DNA of 64,000 bases from NCBI GenBank assembly GCA_023374025.1, contig SIJG01000004.1:1919226-1983225 (forward strand), in the 5' to 3' direction. A program made the translations under genes and the position numbers. Each line of letters opens with the position of its first letter. Position 1 is the first letter of the stretch. The notes under the pieces were generated by a model. It did no database searches. It had not been told where the DNA came from and saw only the letters and a list, made by a program, of their open reading frames with translations. This DNA comes from Heterodera schachtii (lineage: Eukaryota > Nematoda > Chromadorea > Rhabditida > Heteroderidae). Below are positions 23,281 through 39,425 of this stretch, one piece after another.

Positions 23281-24767
23281 ATGATTCGTGCCCTTTCCTT
23301 CGGTCGCATTTCTTTTCCGATGGGTTCGTCGGCATTTCCTCCTTTTTGTTTATTCCATAAATGTTCAGGCCTTCGTGTTCAGGAGTTTCTTTTGCGGCGA
23401 ATGACTGATGACAAAGCATTTAAGTGAGTTTGTCCCCTCTCCTTTCTCTGTTAATTGCTTCTTTCGTTCTCTTTCAGTGGCCATTTCCTTTGTCTTTTGG
23501 AGCATCCGCCCACTTACACCGTTGGCATTCGACAGGACGAATATTCTGATGAATTTGCCCAGCGATTGCGCCTTCTCGGCGCCGAATTTCACAGGTAAAT
23601 TGAAATGTGCCAACGGTGAAACGACTTTCTTTGAGCCTCCTGCAATTGTGGCAGCATTTCTAAATTCCATTGGATGGGAGGGGAGTCGGTTCACCCCCCC
23701 CCCCCCCCCCCCTGAACGTTTAATAAAAAAGAGCTGGCCGAGAAATTTTGAAAATTGGTTTGATTTGTTAATATCGTTTATTTTTCGCTGGACGAAAAAG
23801 AAAAAATAATCATTTTAATACTAAATAAATAAATTAAAAAGCCCGTAAAAGGGAATAAAGGTAAGTCGTTTATTGTAAAGCTAACCTTTGATAAATCATC
23901 GAAATGTATTTTAAATAATATTTCAAACACTTCGACAGAATCAAGCGGGGCGGCCTTGTAACTTTCCATGGACCAGGCCAACTTATCGTTTATCCGGTAA
24001 ATTGAGGTGCATTTGCGTTTCCTCCCCCGAGAAAATTAAAATAAACTAAAATTTTCGAGAAATTTTATGGTAAATTTATTAAGACTTCAAAAAAAATTTC
24101 CAGAAAATTGCTGAAAAACTTTATTTTTGTAAACAGTTTTTTAAATTCTCGGGGGGAAACGATGCGGTGGGGGGGGGGGCGGAAACGAGCTACTCCCGGT
24201 AATTAAATATAGTGTGACTTTTACTAGGTTTTCAATTTACGCAAATTGTCTGCGGATGGTAAAATGAATGGGATTGGTGTAAAGCGATTTGTTGAATTGG
24301 TGGAGGAAACGGTGATCCAAACATTGGAATGTGACTTTGGAATGAACGGGGTTGGACGCACTCAAAACCCAGGTCGGACCAAGTCAAATATTAGTACGGT
24401 TAGTGTTTTTTTAGGCGTTTGGGTGGGTGGGAATCGAAAAGTGGCGGCCATTGGCATCCAAGTCCGACACGGAATCACTTCGCATGGGTTGGCACTGAAC
24501 TGTGACACCGATTTGGGCTGGTTCGACCATGTTCGTTGGACTTTGGCACTCAAATCGATGCATTTTTAGATAATTCCCTGCGGCCTCAGTGGAAAGTTTG
24601 TCACTTCGATTAGCAGAGAATTGAGCCGCTCAGTGTCCGTATCAGAAGCCATTGGACCAATTTGTGCGCAATTTGAAAGACTTTTCAATGCGCCAGTTTT
24701 ATTGGAAGAAAATCACCGAGCGAAAGAATTTTTGGCGGAATGTTTTGGCGATGCGACAATTCCATGA
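23281..24767 (+). CDS. lipt2: octanoyltransferase LIPT2 (LipB)
   Basis: Seven exons, 23281-23323, 23369-23423, 23478-23594, 23939-23996, 24228-24372, 24415-24530 and 24570-24767, give 243 residues. LIPT2 moves octanoyl from acyl carrier protein to the glycine-cleavage H protein, the first step of mitochondrial lipoate synthesis. Motifs: LLEHPPTYTVGIR, RGGLVTFHGPGQLIVYP, GVWVGGNRKVAAIGI with the catalytic Lys, GITSHGLALNCDTDL and IIPCGLSG with the catalytic Cys. The first intron (23324-23368, 45 bp) and that at 24373-24414 (42 bp) are in frame, so an uncut reading would not be interrupted. Intron 3 holds a 17-C run. The ATG is 141 bp downstream of the MRPL42 stop on the same strand. Confidence 0.95.
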
Positions 24768-25872
24768 AAAGACTTTTTGATCATTTTTATATTACCAATT
24801 ACTGTAAAAAAAAGTCATGAAATTATAAAACATTTTTTAAGTTGGTTAATGCTATTCATGGGTATGCATCTCTTTTGTTGCTAACATTGTGAACACAGCG
24901 TCACTCACACAATTGCCATTTGTTCAAGCGCATTCAGGCATTAAAAAGAGAATTGGTAATACAATGGCAAATTTTAAAGTAATGGGCTTTTACCCACTGA
25001 TAATGCAAGAGTTAAGTGTCCTTTTATTTATGTTCGCCGGCAAGGTTTTCTGCCGTTGCCTCCTCTTTAATTTGCATTATGTTTGTTTTGATTGGTCCTT
25101 TCTCTGATCTGTCAGATGGACAAATGCCGCGTTTCGAAGGGAATTTCATTTAGTCATTTGTCAATTGCATTTTTTCACCTACAGAATGTGTACTCAATTG
25201 CTAAGGATGTTAATGACTTTTTCGGAATTGCGCGGTTAATTTCCAAACAAAAAAAGGGAGAAATTTGCAACGAAATTTACAATTAGTCTAACCAATTTAA
25301 ACAGCTGTTTGAATTGATTAAAAAAGATAAGATTTCCATATTTAAATTAGATAATCCAAAATAATTTAATATATTTTAATTTCCTTGTGCCCATTGGTCA
25401 TAAATATTCCTAATCGGTGCTATTGTTTTGACAATGATTGAGTTCAGCAATATCCTTTGTGGAGAAGGCACCAAAGAAACAAATGGAAAAACATTTTGTG
25501 CTGTTGCAAATTCGAAAGTGTCAAAGGCATTCCTTTCCTAATGCCCCGGGGGTCGTTTCAACGGAGGGCCAAAAATAATAAGAAATTAATTAAAAAGAAA
25601 TGAAATTTAATTATAAAAATAGAACACAGCTAGGAAGTTACTTATATATTAAAAATAACTGAATAAAAAATAATAATAAAAGCATTTTTTAAGCAAAAGA
25701 GAAGAGCGCACTAAAATAACAATTTACTCATAAAATATTTAATTTTAATTATGTTTTTTAATTAATATTTTATTTTTTTGCATTTGCATTTTTTTGGGTC
25801 TTCGAAATTTCCCAGAGGCATAAATAGCATTTGAATTAGCAGATTTAATATCGAAATAACAATTTTCATAAT
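24768..25872. other. intergenic, AT-rich, no supportable gene
   Basis: About 1.1 kb of AT-rich DNA. Short open frames at 24889-25286 (+) lack motifs or clear splice partners. Nothing else recognised. Confidence 0.4.
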
Positions 25873-26347
25873 AGGTATGCTTTTCCTTCGGCCATCTTCT
25901 CTTTTTTCCTCCGCCTTAAACGGACGGTTTCGGCTTTTCCTTTTGATGTCGGCCACAGTTTTTCTGATTGCCAATGGCCGATCACTTCCCCCGGACCCAA
26001 CCAAAGGCACACTCTCCAAAATGCTCAGGTGGGAAATAAATTAATTATTCAATTAATCAGTAATTATAGCGATTTAAGTTTTGTGTCCTCCGCCGGCAGT
26101 GTTTCCCCAATGGTTCGATTCGTTGGCACTGATAAATTTGCTGGACTGGAAAAACGAAGAGAGCGAAATGGGCAAACTCAGCCATTTTTGGCAAATAAAT
26201 ACCAACGGAATTGTACACATTCCGTTTCATCTTTTTTGGTCCTTTCCAAAGTTGTCCCATTGCGTAGGTTTCTTCTCGCCTGTCCAATGCATGTTGTCCT
26301 TCCAAGACGGCACAATGGGCGAATGGCCATTTGAGCAAATGAACTGA
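25873..26347 (+). CDS. possible small secreted peptide gene, frame unresolved
   Basis: An ATG at 25873 opens a frame with a good signal-peptide core (RFRLFLLMSATVFLIANG), then SLPPDPTKGTLSKML and a GTGGG donor at 26028. Downstream, after CCGCCGGCAG (26099), one frame reads WFDSLALINLLDWKNEE, a further possible 41-bp intron (26214-26254), and LSHCVGFFSPVQCMLSFQDG to TGA at 26345-26347. Two Cys eight residues apart near the C-terminus are like a disulphide-ring peptide. The problem is phase: the signal-peptide frame joins a different frame (SVSPMVRFVGTDKF). The ring frame instead joins a non-secretory start at 25973. So either a base error or a chance reading is involved. Confidence 0.3.
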
Positions 26348-26756
26348 CAGACAAAGCGACGAACGAACAAATGAACGAACGAATGATTATCTAATTGATC
26401 AATTAGCCGAGTGTGCCATCGGCACAGCTTCTCATCCTTCGGTCTCAAATGTTAAGCTAATGGAAATTAAACAATCAAATTTTATGGAACATCATAAAAA
26501 AGATTATTTGAGATTCGCGAATTGGGAGAGGCAATAAAATGGGAATTTATTAATTGGGGACTAAAGAAAGAGTTAAGAAATGAGTGACTAATCAAACCGG
26601 ACAAATTCACAAATCGCAGCGATTGAGGAGAACAGAGAAATCAAAAAAAAAAATGAGGCGAAAGGAAAAATAGGGAAAATGTACAAAAGTGTACAGTCAA
26701 TCACCGGTAAACGAACGAATAAATGATCAGTTGGGCAAATGGCGGATGAACGACGG

Positions 26757-30778
<4,022 letters not shown>

Positions 30779-33389
30779 CTGAGGGAAAAGAGAAATTGGG
30801 GAAAAAGCGGATAAGAGATTTTTGAGAGAAAGGCCAAATTAGCAGAGAGGGAGGCTTTTTCAGAGTGAATCATTAAGCCAAAAGCATAATAATTGTGTTT
30901 TAATAGGGCAAATTTATGTTCCCAAAGAAAAATGTGAAAATATTTAAGATTATTATTATTATTATTTATAAAGGAACTAATAAAAATTTAAATAGCTTAT
31001 CAAAAGTCAATAATACGGACTGTAAAGATTGACGATTTTCAAATTGAGACCAAACTTAATCTTTTCTCGAGATTCAATTTTAGATCGAGACTCTGAAGCA
31101 TCACTAATATTAAATTGGCGCTAAAAATCCGGAAGCGTATAAATGTATTTAATAGTTTTCAGAATTTTATTTGGAAGCCAAAAATTAAATAACTAATAAA
31201 CAATATTAATGTTTATTTGTCAATTTTTTTACAATATTTAACAGGATTTCACATTTATTTGCCCTTCCATGCCAAATTTAGACTGTCCATAAAAGTCCGT
31301 TCGCAAATGTTAAGGAAGTGATCAGCAGAAGAGAAAGGATGGGTGATCAGAGAAATGACTGATCAAAAGAAAAAGAAAGGCAAAGGAAAGAAACGAATTT
31401 AATGCCGGAAAGTGTCTGTTCCCGAAGTTCAAATTTATGCATTTGTTCGTCAACTTATAAGCTGCTCTTTTTCGGTAAAGATCGTCAAAAGGAGTGATCG
31501 AATGAATTAATGAAATGAATGGACTGGAGAAGAGAGGGGAGCGGAGGGAGAGGAAAGGGGGAAGGAGAGGGAGGAGGGGAGGACGAGGGGAAGGGGGAAG
31601 AGTGAGGGGAGGGGGAGAGGGAGGAGGGGAGGGGAAGGGGGAAGAACTGGTCCGCACCCGCACCCCTCCCGGTCCCCATCCCTCCCCGCTTTCCCACTGC
31701 TGGCCTCACCCCTCTTCCTTCATATTCTCTCCATCCTTCCCTTTTTCTCTCCTACTCTCTCCATCCTCCCCTTTCCCCTCCTCTTTTTCTCTCTTACTCT
31801 CTCCATCCTCCCCTTTTTCTCTCCTACTCTATCCATCCTCCCTTTTCCCCTCCTCTTTTTCTCTCTTACTCTCTCCATCCTCCCCTTTTTCTCTCCTACT
31901 CTCTCCATCCTTCCCTTTTTCTCTCCTACTCTCTCCACCCCTCCCCCGCCCATTTTTGCGTTCTCCTCGAGAGTAAATTCATTGATCCTTTCATTCTCTC
32001 GACGAGAACACAAATAGTCAATGAATGGGTAAGCCGAGAGGTGTGAAACATTTGACGCAAATTCACACAAAAGAGCGATGACGGAATGTTTCTGCGAATG
32101 GGCGGAATTTAAAAAGCAAAGGGACGGCACAGCGATCAGCGAAAAATTCGAAGGAAGGAAATGAAAAACGAATGAAAGTTTGGCTTTCAGACAATTTAAG
32201 GCGAAAAGCACTTGGAATTTGCCAATGCTCAACAAAATGCCTTTCGCCGCGGCACTTTCACTGCTCAAAATTAAATTATTTGCCGAAACGAATGATAAAA
32301 CTTCGCTTTGCTTTTCCTTCGGCCGACCGCGGAGCCCTTTTCTTAATGAACAAAACAAACGACGAAAAGCGGAGAAGGATTTCCAATTTTGAATTGAAAA
32401 AGCAAAAATCAATGAATGATTGAAATTATTCCCCCAAAATCACCCTAAACCAATCCAATTAATCTTTATAAACTCTAATAATAGAAAACTATTTTTCGAG
32501 ATTTCGGGGGATTAATTCCCTTTTTGAATTTAATTTTACAATTTTAGTGTGTAATCATTTTTTCTGATTCTGATATGACTCGAGGAGTGTTTGGCATAAT
32601 CATTGATAAATTTTTGTTTATAATTTTGTTGATTTTTAGGTTAGATTTAGCAAAATAAATGTCATTTTTGCAAAAATTCTCAAATATTCGTTATTAAGGA
32701 ATTTTCCAATAAAAAGTACAGCCCGGACTTTTCTTTATAAGCACAGTTTGGGTTCGTGCAAAAGAACACTTCAACAAATGAAAGAATAAATTAAAAAAGC
32801 GATTTTAAAGGCGAAAAATCGCAACGGAAAAAATGAAAAATCAAAATAAGAGAGAAAGGTTTACAAGAACAAAGGCCATTTTATAAAACAAACAAAATGA
32901 ACAATTTAAATATGTTTTGTTTTAAAAGTAAACATTTTACAATATTAATAGGAAATGGAGGAAAAGAAGGGAAGACGAGGGAATGGAAGTGAATTGGCAT
33001 TCCCTGGGGGGGAAAGGAAGCGAAGGGCCGAGGACGGACGGACGAAGGCATTAGTGCCAATGGACCTAATTGCTTTTATGGGTAAACGAAAAACGATAAA
33101 AGGACGGACAGACAATCATCAGCCATCGAATGAATGTCAAAAGGCAGTGAATGCGCAAATGAAAAGTTAAAAAAATAAATAAATAAAAATTAAGGAGTAA
33201 CTCAAATCGGAGGGGGGGGGGGGGGAAGACGATATTGGCACATCGATTGTCCGAGGAGCGAAGAATTATGGCAAGAAAAGGTCAGAAAAATAACGGAAAG
33301 CGAATGAATAAGGACAGAGCCGAAACAATCGACAAACTCAAGCCCAGTGAACTGGACGAAAGAGCGAGGATTGGAACGGCACGAAAATC
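30779..33389. other. region upstream of tpa-1; repeats, no gene seen
   Basis: AT-rich flanks with a purine block at 31510-31650 and a pyrimidine minisatellite at 31710-31955. It should contain the tpa-1 promoter and any missing 5' exon, but I could not identify either. A poly-G run occurs at 33210-33224. Confidence 0.4.
31710..31955. repeat. pyrimidine minisatellite
   Basis: Repeats of about 36 bp built from CTCTCCATCC, TCCCCTTTTTCTCTCCTAC and CCCTCCTCTTTTTCTCTCTT, six or so imperfect copies. The adjacent 31510-31650 is the purine counterpart. Confidence 0.7.
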
Positions 33390-36300
33390 CATGGCAATAT
33401 GCGGGGGGGGGGGGGGAGAGACGAACTCGGAGAGGAGGGGAGGGGGGGGGGGAGGGGAGAGGGGGGGGGGGGGAGAGACGAACTCGGAGAGGAGGGGAGG
33501 GGGGGGGGGGAGGGGGAGAGGGGGGGGGGAGAGAACGAACTCGGAGAGGAGGGGAGGGGGGGGGAGGGGTGAGGGGGTGGGGGGGGGGGAGAGACGAACT
33601 CGGAGAGGAGGGAGGGGGGGGGTGGAGATAACCGAACTCGGAGAGGATGGGAGGGGGTGGGGGGAGAGACGAACCTCTGGAAGAGGAGGGGAGGGGGCGG
33701 GGGAGAGGGGAGGGGGGGGGGGAGAACGATCGGGGAGGAGGGGGGGGGGGGGGGGGTGGGAGAGGGGGGGGGAGAGCTGAACTAGGAGGGAGGGGAGTGG
33801 GGGGGGGGGGGGGGGGGGAGGGGGGGGGGGGAAGAGGACGAACTCGGAGACGAGGGGAGGGGGGGAGAGGGGGAGAGGGGGGGAGAGAGACGAACTCGGA
33901 GAGGAGGGGAGGGGGGGGGAGGGGGAGAGGGGGGGGGGGAGATGGAAGAAACTCGGAAGAGGAGGGGACGGGGGGGGGGGGGAGGGGGAGGGGGGGGGGG
34001 GGAGAGACGAACTCGGAGAGGAGGGGAGGGGGAGGGGGGAGAGGGGGGGGGGAGAGAAGAACTCGGAGAGGAGGGGGGGGGGGGGGGGGAGGGGGAGAGA
34101 GGGGGGGGGGGGGGAGAGGGACGAACTCGGAGAGGAGGGAGGGGGGGAGAGGAATCCAATGGGGAAAACCCAAGGTGAGGAGAGGACGAACGTGGGGGGG
34201 GGGGAGACGAACTAGGAGAGGAGGGGGGGGAGGGTGGGGGAGGGGAGGAGGGGGGGGGGGAGAGAGACGAACTCGGAGAGGAGGGTGGGGGGGAGGGGGA
34301 GAGGGGGGGGGGGGGAGAGCCGCCCTCGGAGCGGAGGGAGGGGCGGGGGCGGGCGGGAGAGAGGGGGGGGGGGGGACGAGCTCGGAAGAGGAGGGGAGGG
34401 GGGGGGGAGGGGGGAGGGGGGGGGAGAGACGAAAGCGAGAGGAGGAGGGAGGGGGGGGTGGAGGGGGAGAGGGGGGGGGGAGAGGACGAACTCGGAGAGG
34501 AGGGGGGGAGGGGGGGGGGGAGGGGGGAGGGGGGGGGGGAGGGAAGAGACGGAAACTCGGAGAGGATGGGGAGGGGGGGGGGAGGGGGAGAGGGGGGGGG
34601 GGGAGAGACGTAAAAATCGGAGAGGAGAGGGAGGGGGGGGGAGGGGGAGAGGGGGGGGGAGAGGAAGAACTCGGAGAGGAGGGGAGGGGGGGGGGGAGGG
34701 GGAGAGGGGGGGGGGGAGAGACGAACTCGGAGAGGAGGGGAGGGGTGGGGGGGAGGGGGAGAGGGGGGGGGGAGAGACGAACTCGGAGAGGAGGGAGGGG
34801 GGGGAGGGGGAGAGGGGGGGGGGGGGAGAGGAGAGACGAATCGGAGAGGCAGGGGAGGGGGGGGGAAGGGGTGGAGAGGGGGGGGGGAGAGACGAATTCG
34901 GAGAGGAGGGGAGGGGGGGGGGGCGGGGCGAAGGGGGGGGAGGCGCACGAAGACTCGGAGAGGAGGGAGGGGGTGGAGGGGGAGAGGGGGGGGGAGAGAG
35001 ACGAACTCGGAGAGGAGGGGGAGGGGGGGGGGAGGGGGGAGAGAGGGGGGGGGAGAGACGAACTCGGAGAGGAGGGAGGGGGGGGCGGGGGAGAGGGGGG
35101 GGGGGGGAGCGAGCCGAAACTCGGAGAGGAGGGGCGGGAGGGGGGGGGCAGGGGGGGAGAGGGGGGGGAGAGACGAACCGGAAGGAGGGGGGAGGGGGGG
35201 GGGGGAGGGGGAGGAGGGGGGGGGGAGAGACGAACTCGGAGAGGAGGGGAGTGGGGGGGGGGCGGGTGGAGAGGGGGGGGGGGGGGAGAGAGACGAAATG
35301 GAGAGGCAGAGGAGGGCGAGGGGGGGGAGAAGGAATCCAACTGGGGAAAACCCAATGTGAGGAAGAGGACCGAAAAACCGGGGGGGGGGAGAGACCGAAC
35401 TGGAGAGGAGGGGAGGGGGGGGGGGAGAGGGGGATGAGGGGGGGGAGGAGAACGAACCGGAGAGGAGGGAGGGGGGGGAGGGGGAGGGGGGGGGGGGAGG
35501 GGACGAACTCGGAGAGGAGGGGAGGTCGGGGGGTGAGGGGGAGGGGGGGGGGAGAGACAGAATCGGAGAGGAGGGGAGGGGGGGGGGGGGGTAGAGGGGG
35601 GGGGAGAGACGAACATCGGGAGGAGGGGAGGGGGGGGGGGGGGGAGGGGGAGAGGGGGGGGGGGGGGGGAGGACGAAATCGGAGAGGAGGGGAGGGGGGG
35701 GGAGAAGGAATCAATGGGGCAACCCACTGTTAGGCAAAGGGACGAACACCGGGGGGGGAGAGACGAAACTCGGAGAGGAGGGGCGGGGGGGGGGAGGGGA
35801 GAGGGGGGGAGAAGAGCGAACTCGGAGAGGAGGGGAGGGGGGGGGGGAGGGGGGGAGGGGGGGGGGAGAGGACGAATTCGGAGAGGAGGGGAGGGGGGGG
35901 AGGGGAGAGGGGGGGGAGAGACGAACTCGGAGAGGAGGGGAAAGGGGGGGGGAGGGGGAGAGGGGGGGGGGGGGGGAGAGACGAATCGGAGAGGCGGGAG
36001 GGGGAGGAGAAGGAATCAACTGGGGCAACCAATGTGAGGAGAGACCGAAACGGGGGGGGGGGAGAGACGAACTCGGAGAGAGGAGGGGGGAGGGGGGGGG
36101 GAGGGGGAGAGGGGGGGGGGAGAGAGAGAAGAAATCCGGAGAGGAGGGGATGGGGCGGGGAGGGGGAGGAGGTGGGGTGGGGAAGAGACGAACTCGGAGA
36201 GGAGGGGGAGGGGGGGGGGGAGGGGGAGAGGGGGGGGGAGAGGACGAACTCGGAGAGGAGGGGAGGGGGGGGGAGGGGGAGAGGGGGGGGGGGAGGGAGA

Positions 36301-36988
36301 CGAACTCGGAGGGGAGGGGAGGGGGGGGGGAGGGGGAGAGGGGGGGGGGGGGAGAGACGAACTCGGAGAGGAGGGGCGGGGGAGGAGAAGGAATCCAACT
36401 GGGAAACCCAATGTGAGGAGGAGGACGAAACCGGGGGGGGGGGGGGGAGAGACGAACTCGGAGAGGAGGGGAGGGGGGGGAGGGGGAGAGGGGGGGGAGA
36501 GAGACGAACTCGGAGAGGAGGGGAGGGGGGGGGGGGGGGAGAGGGGGGGGGGGAGAGACGAACTCGGAGAGGAGGGGAGGGGGGGGGGGGGAGGGGGGAG
36601 AGGGGGGGGGAGAGACGAACTCGGAGAGGAGGGGAGGGGGGGGGAGGGGGAGAGGGGGGGGGGAGACGAACTCGGAGAGGAGGGGAGGGGGGGGGGGGGG
36701 GGAGAGGGGGGGGGGGGAGAGACGAACTCGGAGAGGAGGGGAGGGGGGGGAGAAGGAATCCAACTGGGGAAACCCAATGTGAGGAAGAGGACGAAACCGG
36801 GGGGGGGAGAGACGAACTCGGAGAGGAGGGGAGGGGGGGGGGAGGGGGAGAGGGGGGGGGGAGAGACGAACTCGGAGAGGAGGGGAGGGGGGGGGGGAGG
36901 GGGAGAGGGGGGGGGAGAGACGAACTCGGAGAGGAGGGGAGGGGGGGGGAGGGGGAGGGGGGGGGGGGAGACGAAATCGGAGGGGAGG

Positions 36989-37025
<37 letters not shown>

Positions 37026-37330
37026 GAGACGAACTCGGAGAGGAGGGGAGGGGGAGGAGAAGGAATCCAACTGGGGAAACCCAATGTGAGGAGGAGGACG
37101 AAACCGGGGGGGGGGGGGAGAGACGAACTCGGAGAGGAGGGGAGGGGGGGGGGGGGGGGAAAGGGGGGGGGGGGGGGGAGAGACGAACTCGGAGAGGAGG
37201 GGAGGGGGGGGAGGGGGGAGAGGGGGGGGGGGGGAGAGACGAACTCGGAGAGGAGGGGAGGGGGGGGGAGGGGGAGAGGGGGGGGAGAGACGAACTCGGA
37301 GAGGAGGGGAGGGGGGGGGGGAGGGCGAAC
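33390..37330. repeat. about 4-kb G-rich satellite with higher-order structure
   Basis: On the + strand the basic unit is roughly 60-70 bp: GAGACGAACTCGGAGAGGAG, then GGGAGG, long G-runs (8 to more than 20), GAGGGGGAGAG and another G-run. The non-G core GACGAACTCGGAGAGGAGGG recurs dozens of times with few changes while G-run lengths vary. A second motif (GGAATCCAACTGGGG, AACCCAATGTGAGGAG, GACGAAACCGG) marks higher-order units. It starts near 34152, 35333, 35707, 36011, 36388, 36755 and 37067, giving 300-380 bp spacing in the right half. Long open frames on both strands follow from the composition and are not genes. Confidence 0.95.
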
Positions 37331-38169
37331 CCAAGGGGAAGGACCCGAGAAAGGGAGAACGATTGGCGAAGAGACCGATTGACTAACAGCAACATAAAGA
37401 AAGAAAGAAAGAAAGATGACACCGCATTCATTAGCATTGGAAATTGTCGGATTAATCCCGGCCAAAGAAAATGGCGAACAAAGCGTCGCTTTAACAAAAA
37501 GGCAAATGGCACTTTAATGCCAAATATGCCTGCTAATTTGTAAGCAAAGACTTTTTCTGCTGAAAAGGCAAACGAAGGATAAAAAAAGGGAGGACAAAAG
37601 GCAGCGAATGGCAAAGCGCCGGAGGGCAGAGAAACCAATCCCAAACAAATCTTTTTCGCGCTTAGAGGTGCAATTTTTCAATGAAAAAGACCAAAATTGC
37701 TGCGAAATTCGAGGAAGGAAATTCCAAATTTGGAAATGCCAAATAATTTTAATTTAAAAATCAAAAAACAATTCCCGAGGAAAAGAAAAAGAATTTGACA
37801 TAGATTTGCCAGACTTCAACTAATTTGAGATTTTTTTGTCTTCTTTTTATTCACTGAAATGTCTTTCTAATCTTTTTGGGGCGTAAGATGCGATTTTGGC
37901 ATTTTTTGCTCTTTGGAAATTTGTTGAACATATAAATATATCGTTAAAAGAAGATCAACGAAATCCTGATATAAAAAAACATTAAAAAGATGCATAAAAT
38001 TCCATCCCAAGGGTTAAAATTTGCCACAATTTCCCCCCCCCCCCCCTCCGGCAACAATTTCCGGGGAATTTTCCGCCCGTCCTTCGCCTTCTGTGCTAAA
38101 ATTGGCCCAATTTCATCGCAGAAAATTTCTCAATTTATGCCATTTCTATGAAAGATTATACAATAAGTC

Positions 38170-38335
38170 AAAGGCCAAATTAAAGGAGAAAACAAAAGGA
38201 AAAAGAAAAAAAGAAAAGAAAAAGGAAAAAAGAAAAGAGAAAAAGAAAAAAGAGGAAAAAGGAAAAGGAAAAAAAGAGGAAAAAGAAAAAGAGAAAAAGG
38301 AAAAGGAAAAAGAGAAAAAGGAAAAGAGAATAATT
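38170..38335. repeat. A/G simple repeat
   Basis: Purine-only stretch of GGAAAAAG and AGAAAAAGGAAAA units on the + strand. Confidence 0.8.
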
Positions 38336-38974
38336 GAGAATGGAAATTAATGAACAAAAGGAATTTGCCATTTGACTCCAAATGGACAATCCGACAGTAA
38401 AATACACAAAATGATAAGAAAATGCCGTTTCCGAGGGGGACCAATTGTGCCATATCAAGAAAAAAGGAAAATTAAAAAAATGCGAATGTAGTCTAAAACA
38501 TTATTTCGTTGCAAATTCAGTTTGGGTTTGGCATTTTGTAAGCGACGGCTTTTTCTTGCCATTCCTCGCACTCGAATGCCGTCCTGTGGATTATGGCACA
38601 ATCGGTGCCCTTCTGCGACAGCATTTTCTTATCATTTTGTGTATTTTACTGTCGGATTGTTCAATCACGCCGACTTTTTTGATAAATTCCTTAACAAAAA
38701 CGCAATAAAATTTTTAAAAAATGTTGGGCGCCGCCGGGAAAATATTTAGAATTTTTAAGGAATTTGTTAAGAAAATTAGCAAATGACAATATTATTTTTT
38801 AAATTTACTTTTTACTTAGGGTGAAATATAATTTTTGATAGGCAAATTTTTTTTCAAAAATTTGGCGAAATGGTTCGAGAAGAGATCCCGACTCGGATCG
38901 AGAAAATTGATCGGCGGAATGATGTGAAGAAAAGGATGAATATTTGTTGATGAATGAGGAAAAGAAAATGAATG

Positions 38975-39287
38975 AAGGAGAAAGGAAGAGAGAGAGAGAG
39001 AAAGAGAGAGTGGGATGAAAGAAGGAGGGGGAAGTGACAAAAAGGGACATGGGAGAGTGAATGGGGGAGGAAGAGAGAAAGAGAAACAGAAAGATAGAGA
39101 GAGTGAGGGAAAGAGAGAGAGAGAGGAGGGAGATAGAAGAAGGGAGGGAGAGAGGAGGAAGAGAGAGAGAGAGAGGAAGAGAGAGAGAGAGGAGGGAGAG
39201 AGAGAGAGAGAGGAGGGAGATAGAAGAAGGGAGGGAGAGAGGAGGAAGAGAGAGAGAGAGAGGAAGAGAGAGAGAGAGAGAGGGAGG

Positions 39288-39340
<53 letters not shown>

Positions 39341-39425
39341 GGAGATAGAAGAAGGGAGGGAGAGAGGAGGAAGAGAGAGAGAGAGAGGAAGAGAGAGAGA
39401 GAGAGAGGAGGGAGAGAGGTCAAGA
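38975..39425. repeat. GA-rich minisatellite
   Basis: GA dinucleotides organised into an imperfect unit of roughly 80-110 bp carrying GGAGGGAGATAGAAGAAGGG, present three times (near 39125, 39210 and 39335), between pure GAGAGA runs. Confidence 0.8.

Noticed and set aside
26108..26118. GGTTCGATTC resembling a tRNA B box
   Set aside because: No A box at the right distance and no acceptor-stem pairing around it.
33202..37644. Open frames of 350-840 codons on both strands, Pro/Ser-rich or Gly/Arg-rich
   Set aside because: They follow directly from the G-rich satellite, which has almost no stop codons in any frame. There is no start context, splice structure or conserved domain.
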